Shown here: positions 18,943-27,011 of the stretch, piece after piece
How the letters are laid out: the number at the start of each line of letters is the position of its first letter
Numbering within the stretch: the first letter of the stretch is position 1
DNA from: Bacillota bacterium
Lineage (GTDB): Bacteria > Bacillota > Desulfotomaculia > Desulfotomaculales > Pelotomaculaceae
Length of the DNA: 64,000 nucleotides
Assembly (NCBI GenBank): GCA_029555205.1
Contig: JAKPTB010000080.1
Coordinates: 124,001 to 188,000 of the forward strand
Direction of reading: 5' to 3'
Notes under the pieces: model-generated
Database searches by the model: none
What the model saw: the letters and a program-made list of their open reading frames with translations, nothing else
Told to the model about the DNA's origin: nothing
Position numbers and translations under genes: made by a program

Positions 18943-19819
18943 TGCAGCAGGGGCCTCCTTGTCTTTCAGAATATTTTCTTTGCAGTCTGATCGCCTTGAG
19001 CAAATTTTTCTGAATCAGCATGGTAGTAAGGCTGCCCACTCCGCCGGGTACAGGTGAAATGGCTCCGGCAATCTCCCGGACGCGTTCAAAGTCAACGTCA
19101 CCGCAAATGCCTCCATCCCCGGCTTCGTTGATCCCGGCATCTACAACAACTGCGCCCGGCTTGACCATATCGGCGGTAATCATGCGGGCCCTGCCCACGG
19201 CAGCAATGAGTATGTCAGCCTGGCGGGTGTGCTGCTTCAGGTCGCGGGTCCTGGTATGGCAGACGGTAACTGTGGCGTTCTGATTCAGCATCATGTATAC
19301 CAGGGGCTTCCCCACAGATTCTCCCCGGCCCACCAGGACGGCGTGTTTCCCGCTTATTTCAATTCCGTTGCGCAGGAGAATTTCAATACAGCTCTGTGGT
19401 GTTGTGGGGAAAAGTCCCTCGCTGTTGCTGAGAATATAGCCCCTGTTGATGGGATGAACTCCATCCACATCCTTCAGCGGGGCAACGGCTTCCAACACCT
19501 TTTGTTTATTGATTCCCCGGGGGAGAGGAAGCATAATCATAATTCCATGGATTAAGCTGTTATTATTTAATTCCTTTATTACATTGATAACTTTCTCTTC
19601 GGAGGGAGTTCCTGGTAGATGGAAAAGCTCAAAATCAACCCCGACACTCTGGCAGGCTTTTTCCATGGACCGGGAGTAGAGAACCGAAGCCGGATCCTCA
19701 CCTGCCAGAATAACAGCCAGTTTTGGAGCCAGGCCCTCTCCTTTGAGCCTGGAAATTTCCAGCTCCACTTCTTCCCGCAGGGAAGCAGCAACTTTTTTTC
19801 CATCAATAAGAAGCGACAT
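18935..19819 (-). CDS. folD: Bifunctional methylene-THF dehydrogenase / cyclohydrolase FolD
   Basis: The frame contains the catalytic Lys region (GVDFELFHLPG follows the YSRSMEKACQ helix), the PLPRGINKQKVL motif, the GRGESVGKP nucleotide loop and the family end PVPGGVGSLTT. The ATG at 19819 gives 294 residues, near the usual 285; a TTG at 19864 would overlap xseA. FolD makes formyl-THF precursors for purines and one-carbon flow and here is paired with a second cyclohydrolase, FchA. Confidence 0.94.
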   Translation of the reverse strand: MSLLIDGKKVAASLREEVELEISRLKGEGLAPKLAVILAGEDPASVLYSRSMEKACQSVGVDFELFHLPGTPSEEKVINVIKELNNNSLIHGIMIMLPLPRGINKQKVLEAVAPLKDVDGVHPINRGYILSNSEGLFPTTPQSCIEILLRNGIEISGKHAVLVGRGESVGKPLVYMMLNQNATVTVCHTRTRDLKQHTRQADILIAAVGRARMITADMVKPGAVVVDAGINEAGDGGICGDVDFERVREIAGAISPVPGGVGSLTTMLIQKNLLKAIRLQRKYSERQGGPCCIG

Positions 19820-19841
19820 ACTATCCAACACCCACTTTAAC

Positions 19842-21044
19842 TCAAGTTGTTTTACCCTCAACAAGGCATTGTAGTTTTCCCCTCTGCAGCAGGACCGACA
19901 GCCGGTCTCCCTTCTCTACCGATTCAGTATCCCGGATGATCTGCCGGCCGTCGGGCGTGGTGCAGATGGAGTAACCTCTGGCCAGGGTGGCCAGGGGACT
20001 TAAGGCTTGTAGTTGTCCGGCCAGTATGGCCAGGGAACCGCCCTTGCGTTCGATAACACCCCGGATACCCTGGGTCAGCCGGCGGTGGAACTGATCGAGG
20101 GACTGCTGCCGGGAGCCGCAAAGGGTATCCCGGGGGTGGGTAAAAATCCGGTGGGCAAGGCAGGTATCAAGGCGGCGGCGGCTTCTTACAGCATTTTCCC
20201 TTAAAGCCTGGGCCAGCCTGGATTTCAGTGTCACAAGCCGGCGTTCCATTTCCCGCTTATCGGGAACAGCCAGCTCGGCGGCGGCCGAGGGTGTCGAAGC
20301 CCGCATATCTGCCACTAAATCGGAGATGGTAAAATCCGTTTCGTGGCCCACTGCTGAGATGACCGGTACGGTTGACCGGAAAATACTCCTGGCCACTATT
20401 TCGGTGTTAAAGGCCCAGATCTCTTCCAGGGAACCTCCGCCCCGGCCGACAATGATCAGTTCAATACCGCCCACCCTGTTGAGCAGTTCAATACCCCGGG
20501 CTACCGCAGGAGGAGCTGTGTCCCCCTGAACCGGCACGGGCACAAGGACAATCTGGAGACCTGGCCAGCGGCGCCGGATGATTTCCAGAAGATCCCTAAC
20601 AGCCGCCCCGGTTGGCGAGGTTACCAGGCCGATCCGGCGCGGCAGGAGGGGAAGCTCTTTCTTGTATTTACGGTCAAACAGTCCTTCTTTTTGCAGCCTT
20701 GCTTTAAGCTGTTCAAAGGCAAGGTAGAGCGCTCCGGTTCCATCGGGCTCAATTTCCTGCGCATAGAGCTGGTAGTTGCCGTCCCGTTCATATAATGAAA
20801 TGTAACCACGGATCGTGACGGCCATACCGTTTTCAGGACGAAAAGGAACCAGCCGGCTTCTGGAACGGAACATAACCACCTTTAGACTGCTGCAGTCGTC
20901 TTTCAAGGTAAAATAGAAGTGTCCGGAAGAAGCGGGTTTGAAATTGGAAATCTCTCCCCTGACCCATACATTGGCCAGAAGATAGTCTTTTTCCAGCAGC
21001 ATTTTTATATGCCTGGTCAGTTCCTGGACAGTTAAAATGCGCAA
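19842..21044 (-). CDS. xseA: Exodeoxyribonuclease VII large subunit
   Basis: 400 residues: an N-terminal OB fold (about 1-100), a catalytic domain with GLVTSPTGAAVRDLL and VGRGGGSLEE, GHETDFTI and DMRASTPSAAAE, then a coiled-coil domain that binds many XseB copies. Processive single-strand exonuclease active in repair. Somewhat shorter than E. coli XseA (456), within the Firmicute range. Confidence 0.95.
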   Translation of the reverse strand: MRILTVQELTRHIKMLLEKDYLLANVWVRGEISNFKPASSGHFYFTLKDDCSSLKVVMFRSRSRLVPFRPENGMAVTIRGYISLYERDGNYQLYAQEIEPDGTGALYLAFEQLKARLQKEGLFDRKYKKELPLLPRRIGLVTSPTGAAVRDLLEIIRRRWPGLQIVLVPVPVQGDTAPPAVARGIELLNRVGGIELIIVGRGGGSLEEIWAFNTEIVARSIFRSTVPVISAVGHETDFTISDLVADMRASTPSAAAELAVPDKREMERRLVTLKSRLAQALRENAVRSRRRLDTCLAHRIFTHPRDTLCGSRQQSLDQFHRRLTQGIRGVIERKGGSLAILAGQLQALSPLATLARGYSICTTPDGRQIIRDTESVEKGDRLSVLLQRGKLQCLVEGKTT

Positions 21045-21154
21045 TGTGACAACTCCCGGTTCTTGAGGTTATAGTCTCCTAAACCAAATGCCGGTGTTTC
21101 TTAGCCGGCCTTGTTGGAAGAAAGTAGATTTCCCTTTACCTTCAAACTACCTGT

Positions 21155-22561
21155 TTATTTTCCGGTCAAATAGTTGTGAATGGAATTTGCTGCTGTCCGG
21201 CCGGCCCCCATGGCCAGGATCACCGTGGCTGCGCCGGTAACAACATCTCCGCCGGCAAAGACACCGGGTTTGGAAGTGGCGCCTGTTTCCGTTTCGGCAA
21301 CAATATTACCCCTTTTTGTGCATTCCAGCCCTTTGGTGGTCCTTGGAATCAGGGGGTTCGGGCCCTGCCCTATGGCTACCACCACTGTGTCCACATCCAG
21401 GATGAACTCGGAACCCTTAATGGGAACCGGCCTGCGGCGCCCGGATTCGTCCGGTTCACCCAGTTCGTACTGCAGGCATTCCATGGCCGTAACCCAGTAA
21501 TCATCATTGTAAAGGATCCGGGTGGGGCTGGTTAGAAATTGAAAACGCACACCCTCTTCTTCCGCATGGCTTACTTCCTCCTGCCGGGCCGGCATTTCCA
21601 CTTTGGAGCGCCGGTAAACAATCCAGGATTCCTCCGCCCCCAGGCGCAGCGCGGTACGGGCTGCGTCCATGGCCACATTGCCGCCTCCCAGCACGGCCAC
21701 TTTCCGTCCTACCCGGATTGGGGTGTCGAAAGCGGGGAAAAGATAGGCCTTCATCAAGTTGGTGCGGGTCAGGAATTCATTGGCCGAGTATACTCCGCAG
21801 GCGTTTTCCCCTGGTATTCCCATAAAATAGGGAAGCCCTGCGCCGGTTCCGATAAAAACTGCGTCAAAACCTTCTTTTTGCATCAGATCATCAATGGTTG
21901 CAAATCGACCCACCACCGAGTTGACCTGGATCTCTACACCCAGCTTTTTAAGGTTCTCTATTTCCGTCTGAACAATGGCCTTGGGCAGGCGAAACTCGGG
22001 GATCCCGTACATCAATACGCCGCCTGGTATATGCAGGGCCTCGAAAATGGTAACCCGGTGCCCCAGCTTGGCCAAATCGGCGGCGCAGGTCAGACCTGCA
22101 GGGCCGGAACCAACCACGGCTACCTTTTTGCCGGTGGAGAGTGCCACTTCCTGGGCTCCCGTGCCGTTGGCCATTTCCCAGTCGGCACAGAAACGCTCGA
22201 TCCGGCCGATGGCGACGGGTTCGTATTTTTTGCCCAGGGTGCAGTATTTCTCACACTGGCTTTCCTGGGGACAGACCCGGCCGCAAACACCGGGCAGGGC
22301 GTTTTTCTCCTTAATCTTTTTGGCGGCGCCGGCAAAATCACCTTCAGCGGCCAGTTTGATGAAGGCTGAAATGTCGATATCAACCGGACAGCCCTGCCTG
22401 CAGGGCATATTTTTACAATGCAGGCACCGGCCAGCCTCGGCGATAACAGCTGCCTCGCTATAGCCCAGGGCAACTTCATTGAAATTTTTCACCCGCAAAG
22501 CCGGGTCCTGAACGGGCATAGGATTTTTTTGTGGATTAATCGCCTTCTTCTTTTCGGTCAT
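21155..22561 (-). CDS. nfnB: NfnB-like / glutamate synthase small-chain flavoprotein
   Basis: 468 residues: an N-terminal cysteine-rich domain (CLHCKNMPC, CPVDIDI, CGRVCPQESQCEKYC) for two [4Fe-4S] clusters, an FAD GxGxxG at VVGSGPAGLTCA (about 149) and an NADP fold at VLGGGNVAMDAA (about 290). The family includes glutamate synthase beta chains. Directly after an NfnA-type subunit (stop and start touch) it fits NfnAB, which couples NADH and reduced ferredoxin to make NADPH by electron bifurcation. No large glutamate synthase subunit is adjacent. Confidence 0.87.
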   Translation of the reverse strand: MTEKKKAINPQKNPMPVQDPALRVKNFNEVALGYSEAAVIAEAGRCLHCKNMPCRQGCPVDIDISAFIKLAAEGDFAGAAKKIKEKNALPGVCGRVCPQESQCEKYCTLGKKYEPVAIGRIERFCADWEMANGTGAQEVALSTGKKVAVVGSGPAGLTCAADLAKLGHRVTIFEALHIPGGVLMYGIPEFRLPKAIVQTEIENLKKLGVEIQVNSVVGRFATIDDLMQKEGFDAVFIGTGAGLPYFMGIPGENACGVYSANEFLTRTNLMKAYLFPAFDTPIRVGRKVAVLGGGNVAMDAARTALRLGAEESWIVYRRSKVEMPARQEEVSHAEEEGVRFQFLTSPTRILYNDDYWVTAMECLQYELGEPDESGRRRPVPIKGSEFILDVDTVVVAIGQGPNPLIPRTTKGLECTKRGNIVAETETGATSKPGVFAGGDVVTGAATVILAMGAGRTAANSIHNYLTGK

Positions 22562-23421
22562 TAACAGTTCCCTCCCTTACAGGTGCACCGGCAGGCGTGG
22601 TTCTGTAGATATTTCTCCCTGGCCAGCAATTCCTGGGGTTTATAGATTACAGAGCGGCGGGACATTTCGGCAAAGTCCACCTGGTGTCCGTCAAATTCCG
22701 GCCCGTCCACACAGGCAAAACGTGTTTCCCCGCCCACCGTAACACGGCAGCAACCGCACATGCCGGTTCCGTCAACCATCAGGGTATTTAAACTGACAAT
22801 GGTTTTTATGCCGTATTCCCGGGTAAGATCGCAGACGGCCCGCATCATGGGCAGGGGGCCGATGGCCAGGCAGAGATCGATCTTGCCGTCTTCAAGAATA
22901 GCTTCCTTTAATAAATCCGTGACAAAGCCCTTTCTCATATAGGAGCCGTCATCGGTTGTTAGGCGTAATTCAGTGCAGGCAGCCCTCATCCTGTCTTCCC
23001 AGAAGAGCAAATCTTTATTCCTGGCCCCGATGATGCCCAGGACCTCGTTACCTGCTTCCTTCAAGGCCCGGGCAATGGGGTGAACCGGCGCTACACCCAC
23101 GCCGCCCCCGACACATACAACCCGGCCGAACAATTCGATATGGGAAGGTGTCCCCAGGGGCCCGACAAAATCCCGGATACAATCACCCTCGTTAAGTGTC
23201 CCCAACTCCATTGTTGTCTTTCCTACTTCTTGAAAAACGCAGGTGATCGTTCCCCTGGCACGGTCAAAATCTGCAATGGTTAAAGGAATTCTTTCTCCCT
23301 TCTCGTGAATGCGAAGTATAACAAACTGTCCGGGTTCTGCTTTCCCGGCTACTTTGGGAGCCTCGATTTCAAAGAGGTTAATTGACGGAACTAAGACATC
23401 TTTTTTGAGAATCCTGTACAT
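22561..23421 (-). CDS. nfnA: NfnA-like FAD/NAD-binding subunit (ferredoxin-NADP reductase / SudB family)
   Basis: 286 residues with an FAD-binding beta barrel (RIPLTIADFDR), an NAD fold (CVGGGVGVAPVHPIARAL) and a C-terminal [2Fe-2S]-type cysteine set (DGTGMCGCCRVTV, FACVDGPEFDG). Same architecture as dihydroorotate dehydrogenase electron-transfer subunits, but the nfnB partner directly downstream points to a bifurcating transhydrogenase. Preceded by AAAGGAAT as ribosome site. Confidence 0.87.
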   Translation of the reverse strand: MYRILKKDVLVPSINLFEIEAPKVAGKAEPGQFVILRIHEKGERIPLTIADFDRARGTITCVFQEVGKTTMELGTLNEGDCIRDFVGPLGTPSHIELFGRVVCVGGGVGVAPVHPIARALKEAGNEVLGIIGARNKDLLFWEDRMRAACTELRLTTDDGSYMRKGFVTDLLKEAILEDGKIDLCLAIGPLPMMRAVCDLTREYGIKTIVSLNTLMVDGTGMCGCCRVTVGGETRFACVDGPEFDGHQVDFAEMSRRSVIYKPQELLAREKYLQNHACRCTCKGGNC

Positions 23422-23578
23422 GTGGTAGTATTCCTTTCTATCAAGATTATGTCCATATTTGTTATTCGAGATGATCTGCTTAATTCCTACTTATTTTTCG
23501 TCTGTTAAAATATAAGAGCACACCGGAAAATTAGGCCTGCTCAAAAATATTGTATAATCTGTGTCATTGGCTGTAAAC

Positions 23579-24004
23579 TCAATTTAAAGGTTGAGTTCTG
23601 TACTCTTCGGGGTTCTCCAGTACCTTGCCCAGGATGCCGTTAATAAAACGGCCTGAATCTTCTCCGCCGAAAACCTTGCCCAGTTCCACCGCCTCGTTTA
23701 CAGAAACGTTCCCGGGAATATCCCTGCAAAACAAAATCTCGTACAGGGCCAGACGCATAATATTCCTGTCTACGGAGGCCATTCTCTTTAAATCCCATTC
23801 TTTGCTGATACTTGCTATGACCTGATCAATTAATTCCAGGTTGCTCAGTGTTCCAAAAACAATTCTTTCAGCAAAATCCGCGTTCTTCGGTAAATGCCCA
23901 AAGTTTTCATCCATGTCCTGCATAGCCTTACGGGGGTCCACACCGCCCAAATCAACTTGAAACAGAACCTGGAGAGCCCTTTCCCTGGCCTGTCTTCTAC
24001 TCAC
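23579..24004 (-). CDS. nusB: Transcription antitermination factor NusB
   Basis: 141 residues, all alpha, starting SRRQARERALQVLFQ and with the NVSVNEAVELGKVFGGEDSGRFINGILG C-terminal signature. Binds boxA RNA with NusE/S10 in rRNA antitermination. It follows the asp23-amaP-DUF2273 genes, a frequent Firmicute neighbourhood. Confidence 0.95.
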   Translation of the reverse strand: MSRRQARERALQVLFQVDLGGVDPRKAMQDMDENFGHLPKNADFAERIVFGTLSNLELIDQVIASISKEWDLKRMASVDRNIMRLALYEILFCRDIPGNVSVNEAVELGKVFGGEDSGRFINGILGKVLENPEEYRTQPLN

Positions 24005-24137
24005 CAGTGTCCTCCTTGCGCTGCAGGATAGCTTCTTAATAACAGGCTGTCTGTCTTTAGATTCAAAGATGGAGTATGCTGTACCTGCAGCTACTAAAAT
24101 TGTTAAAACTTTTTTTAACCTTGCTTAAAAACCATTG

Positions 24138-24350
24138 TTAGCGTTCCCCAAAGAGCCTTGAAAATATTTCCCGGAAATCGACTCTTTCATCCAGGCGTTT
24201 ACCAATATAATACCCGGCTAAAGCACACAGCGCTACGAAAATAGCCCTTAGCAGACCGTATTTTATAGCCAGTAAACCAAAGAGGATACCTATTAATATA
24301 CCCACTGCCTTACCTAGATGTTTTTCCAGGATCTCCTGGATAATTCCCAT
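24138..24350 (-). CDS. DUF2273 small membrane protein
   Basis: 70 residues from the ATG at 24350, which has an AAAAGGGGTG site; an in-frame extension to 24449 lacks one. Two closely spaced hydrophobic helices (about 13-50) and a charged tail match DUF2273 proteins found beside amaP and asp23. Probably part of the same envelope-stress membrane assembly. Molecular role unknown. Confidence 0.8.
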   Translation of the reverse strand: MGIIQEILEKHLGKAVGILIGILFGLLAIKYGLLRAIFVALCALAGYYIGKRLDERVDFREIFSRLFGER

Positions 24351-24457
24351 CAGAACACCCCTTTTCGGGTTTATTAAGACGAGCCGTCCTGCCTGAAACC
24401 CGGATCCGCAAGACGGTCCCCTATGATCTGACCCCGCCAGAACCGGCAAGCTCTTCC

Positions 24458-24988
24458 TTATTCAACCCTGGGCTTGTTAAGGGAGATGCTTTCAACGGAA
24501 ATTTTAACAGTATTAACAGTGATACCCATAACTTCCTGAATGCGTTCCTTGATCCGGTTTTGAATTTCCCCGGAAACCTCCGGTAGATTCACGTCAGGGG
24601 TAACAGAAGCCCGGACCTGAATACCCACGCCCTGGGGGACGGTTATGATCCGTGGTTTTACATCCCGGATGCCGTTAAACTGGGACACAACCTTTTCCAC
24701 TAAACTTTCAATGGCCTGGAAGGATACCTTTACCTGTCCCAGCGAAGTTTCTGCCAGCACCACATGCCTGCCTCCCGGCCTGGAGAGGCTGATCCAGAAT
24801 AAACGGAGGCCTGTCAAGATGATGATGGCTATAACCGGCCAGAAAATTTCCGGCCGGCCGGGAGCAAAGAAATTTCTGAAAAGATACAAGGGCGCCGTCC
24901 ATCCCAGCATGACCGCAGAAAACAGTGCTATCAGCACAGTAAAAAAAAATGTATAAACAGCCAGCAAAGCCCTGTCCAAAGGACTCAT
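24458..24988 (-). CDS. amaP: Alkaline-shock membrane anchor protein AmaP
   Basis: 176 residues from the ATG at 24988 (GGGGGT site upstream). Two N-terminal membrane helices (about 8-35 and 50-72) and a cytoplasmic domain resembling Asp23 itself (QNRIKERIQEVMGITVNTVKI). AmaP anchors Asp23 at the membrane in Staphylococcus. Placed between asp23 and DUF2273. Confidence 0.85.
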   Translation of the reverse strand: MSPLDRALLAVYTFFFTVLIALFSAVMLGWTAPLYLFRNFFAPGRPEIFWPVIAIIILTGLRLFWISLSRPGGRHVVLAETSLGQVKVSFQAIESLVEKVVSQFNGIRDVKPRIITVPQGVGIQVRASVTPDVNLPEVSGEIQNRIKERIQEVMGITVNTVKISVESISLNKPRVE

Positions 24989-25006
24989 TATTAGGCTACC
25001 CCCTTT

Positions 25007-25036
25007 AAAAGCCAACCCCCTGGCAAGGGGGTTGGC
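25007..25036 (-). terminator. Attenuator-like hairpin between asp23 and amaP
   Basis: GCCAACCCCC and GGGGGTTGGC form a perfect 10-bp stem with a 6-base loop, followed on the minus strand by TTTTAAA, 5 bp after the asp23 stop. The short T run suggests partial termination, so Asp23 would be made in excess over AmaP, or the stem protects the asp23 mRNA. Confidence 0.6.
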
Positions 25037-25041
25037 AGCTG

Positions 25042-25440
25042 TTATCTGACCCTGTGTTCTTCGTCCCTGGCCTCAGATCCAAAGGCTACTCCCTGAACAT
25101 TGACATTGACCTCAACAACCACAAGCCCGGTCATCCGCTCGATGGCGTTTTTGATGCTTTCCTGGATTTGAGCAGCCACATCGGGTATACGGATACCGTA
25201 CTCCATTATAACAAAGGCATCCACTGCAGCTTCTTTTTCGCCAACCTCAACCTTGATCCCCTTGGAGAGGTTCTTCCTGCCCAGCATTTCTGCTATGCCG
25301 CCGGCTATGCCTCCGCTCATTCCGGCTACCCCTTTAATATCTATGGCAGCCAGCCCGGCAATGACCTTCACCACCTCATCGGAAATTCTGATTGAGCCAA
25401 GGCCGGTTTGTTCTTCACGGACAATTTCCTTAGGTTCCAA
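25042..25440 (-). CDS. Asp23/Gls24 family envelope-stress protein
   Basis: 132 residues of the Asp23 family (GLGSIRISDEVVKVIAGLAAIDIKGVAGM at the N-terminus and the typical VVVEVNVNVQGVAF end). A soluble protein held at the membrane by AmaP. Preceded by a strong sigma-A promoter, matching its usual abundance. Confidence 0.9.
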   Translation of the reverse strand: MEPKEIVREEQTGLGSIRISDEVVKVIAGLAAIDIKGVAGMSGGIAGGIAEMLGRKNLSKGIKVEVGEKEAAVDAFVIMEYGIRIPDVAAQIQESIKNAIERMTGLVVVEVNVNVQGVAFGSEARDEEHRVR

Positions 25441-25552
25441 ATTATCACCTCCGCCTGGAAAGTTTATAGCTTTATGGTTTCCTTCCGCATAAATGTCTAT
25501 ATATATTTACATAGAAGTGAAAATTTAGGAAAAGAACTAATTATATAAGTAC

Positions 25553-25581
25553 ATTATAGCAAAATTGGTAATTCGACGCAA
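25553..25581 (-). promoter_or_regulatory. Sigma-A promoter upstream of asp23
   Basis: On the minus strand TTGCGT is followed after 17 bases by TATAAT, with TGC before it (extended -10). It lies between accC and asp23 and starts a transcript for asp23-amaP-DUF2273. Confidence 0.75.
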
Positions 25582-25604
25582 ATATCAATCTATTGAGAAA
25601 ATAT

Positions 25605-26957
25605 TTAATCATGATCACCGAAAATACGTCGCTGAATAAAATTTGTATAGATTTCACCCCGTCTGAAGAAGGCGTTGTTTAAGATTTTCTGATGAAAGGG
25701 AATGGTTGTATTGATTCCTTTGATCACAAATTCCTGAAGGGCCCGCTGCATCCGGGCTATGGCTTCGTCCCTGTCCCTGCCCCAGGCTATTAGTTTTCCA
25801 ATCATGGAATCATAAAAAGGAGGGAGCACATATCCCCCGTAGATGGCACTGTCAACCCGGATACCCGGTCCCCCCGGAGGCATATAAGTTGTTATTTTTC
25901 CGGAACTGGGCTGAAATTTCCGGTGGGGATCCTCTGCATTGATCCTGCATTCAATAGCATGGCCTTGAAGGTTTATTTGCTCCTGGTTAAATCCCAGTTT
26001 TTCCCCTGCGGCCAGTCTAATCTGCTCCTTGATCAGGTCAATCCCGCTAATAGACTCAGTAACGGGGTGTTCCACCTGAATCCTTGTATTCATTTCCATG
26101 AAATAGAAATTCATATTTTTATCCAGCAGGAATTCTACCGTGCCCGCATTGGTGTAAGCCACAGCCTTTGCTGCCCTTATGGCAAATTCACCCATTTTTC
26201 TGCGCATTTCCCCGTTGAGTGCTGAAGAAGGCGCTTCCTCAAGGATTTTCTGGTTGCGCCGTTGAATGGAACAGTCCCTTTCTCCAAGGTGAATTATGTT
26301 GCCGTGGTTGTCGCCTAAAACCTGAAACTCAATATGCCTGGGTTCCTCCATGTATTTTTCCAGGTAAACATCATCATTGCCAAAGGCAGCTTTGGCCTCC
26401 GCCTTTGCTGTATTGACGGCGTCCTCCAGTTCATTGCTGCCCTGCACGACCCTCATGCCGCGCCCGCCGCCCCCGGCGCTGGCCTTGATGATTACAGGAT
26501 AACCTATCTCCCGGGCCAGTTTCTGGGCCTGATCCATGTTCTTGAGCATGCCTTCCGAGCCAGGTACAACAGGCACTCCCGCCTTAAGCATGGTCTCCCT
26601 GGCTGTGGCTTTTGCTCCCATTTGTTTAATTGCTTTGGCCTGCGGGCCGATAAAGGTAATCCCGCAGCTTGAGCAGGCATCTGCAAAGCCTGCGTTTTCC
26701 GCAAGAAAACCGTAACCAGGGTGGATGGCGTCCGCCCCGGATAAAAGAGCTGCGCTGATGATGTTGGTATAGTTCAAATAACTTTTAGCGGAAGGCGCCG
26801 GCCCGATACAATAAGCTTCGTCCGCCCACAGTACATGGAGACTTTCCTGATCCGCCTGGGAATAAACCGCCACCGTAGCAATATTCATTTCACGGCAGGC
26901 TCTGATAACCCGTAAGGCTATTTCCCCCCGGTTGGCGATGAGAATCTTTTTGAACAT
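25605..26957 (-). CDS. accC: Biotin carboxylase (pyruvate / acetyl-CoA carboxylase subunit)
   Basis: 450 residues with the ATP-grasp biotin carboxylase motifs: glycine-rich loop [14 protein letters not shown] (about 158), [15 protein letters not shown] catalytic segment (about 290), and N-terminal [19 protein letters not shown]. Carboxylates the biotin carrier at the cost of ATP. It lies 54 bp after the fused carboxyltransferase-carrier gene and is therefore the A subunit of a two-gene pyruvate carboxylase; it could also serve acetyl-CoA carboxylase. Confidence 0.93.
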   Translation of the reverse strand: MFKKILIANRGEIALRVIRACREMNIATVAVYSQADQESLHVLWADEAYCIGPAPSAKSYLNYTNIISAALLSGADAIHPGYGFLAENAGFADACSSCGITFIGPQAKAIKQMGAKATARETMLKAGVPVVPGSEGMLKNMDQAQKLAREIGYPVIIKASAGGGGRGMRVVQGSNELEDAVNTAKAEAKAAFGNDDVYLEKYMEEPRHIEFQVLGDNHGNIIHLGERDCSIQRRNQKILEEAPSSALNGEMRRKMGEFAIRAAKAVAYTNAGTVEFLLDKNMNFYFMEMNTRIQVEHPVTESISGIDLIKEQIRLAAGEKLGFNQEQINLQGHAIECRINAEDPHRKFQPSSGKITTYMPPGGPGIRVDSAIYGGYVLPPFYDSMIGKLIAWGRDRDEAIARMQRALQEFVIKGINTTIPFHQKILNNAFFRRGEIYTNFIQRRIFGDHD

Positions 26958-27011
26958 TTTTTATGATATCCTTTCCCAAAGTTAAACAGCAATAAGATTT
27001 TCATCAAACGG

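Noticed and set aside
21155-23421. Glutamate synthase operon
   Set aside because: The large glutamate synthase subunit is absent and the partner is an NfnA-type subunit, so NfnAB fits better.
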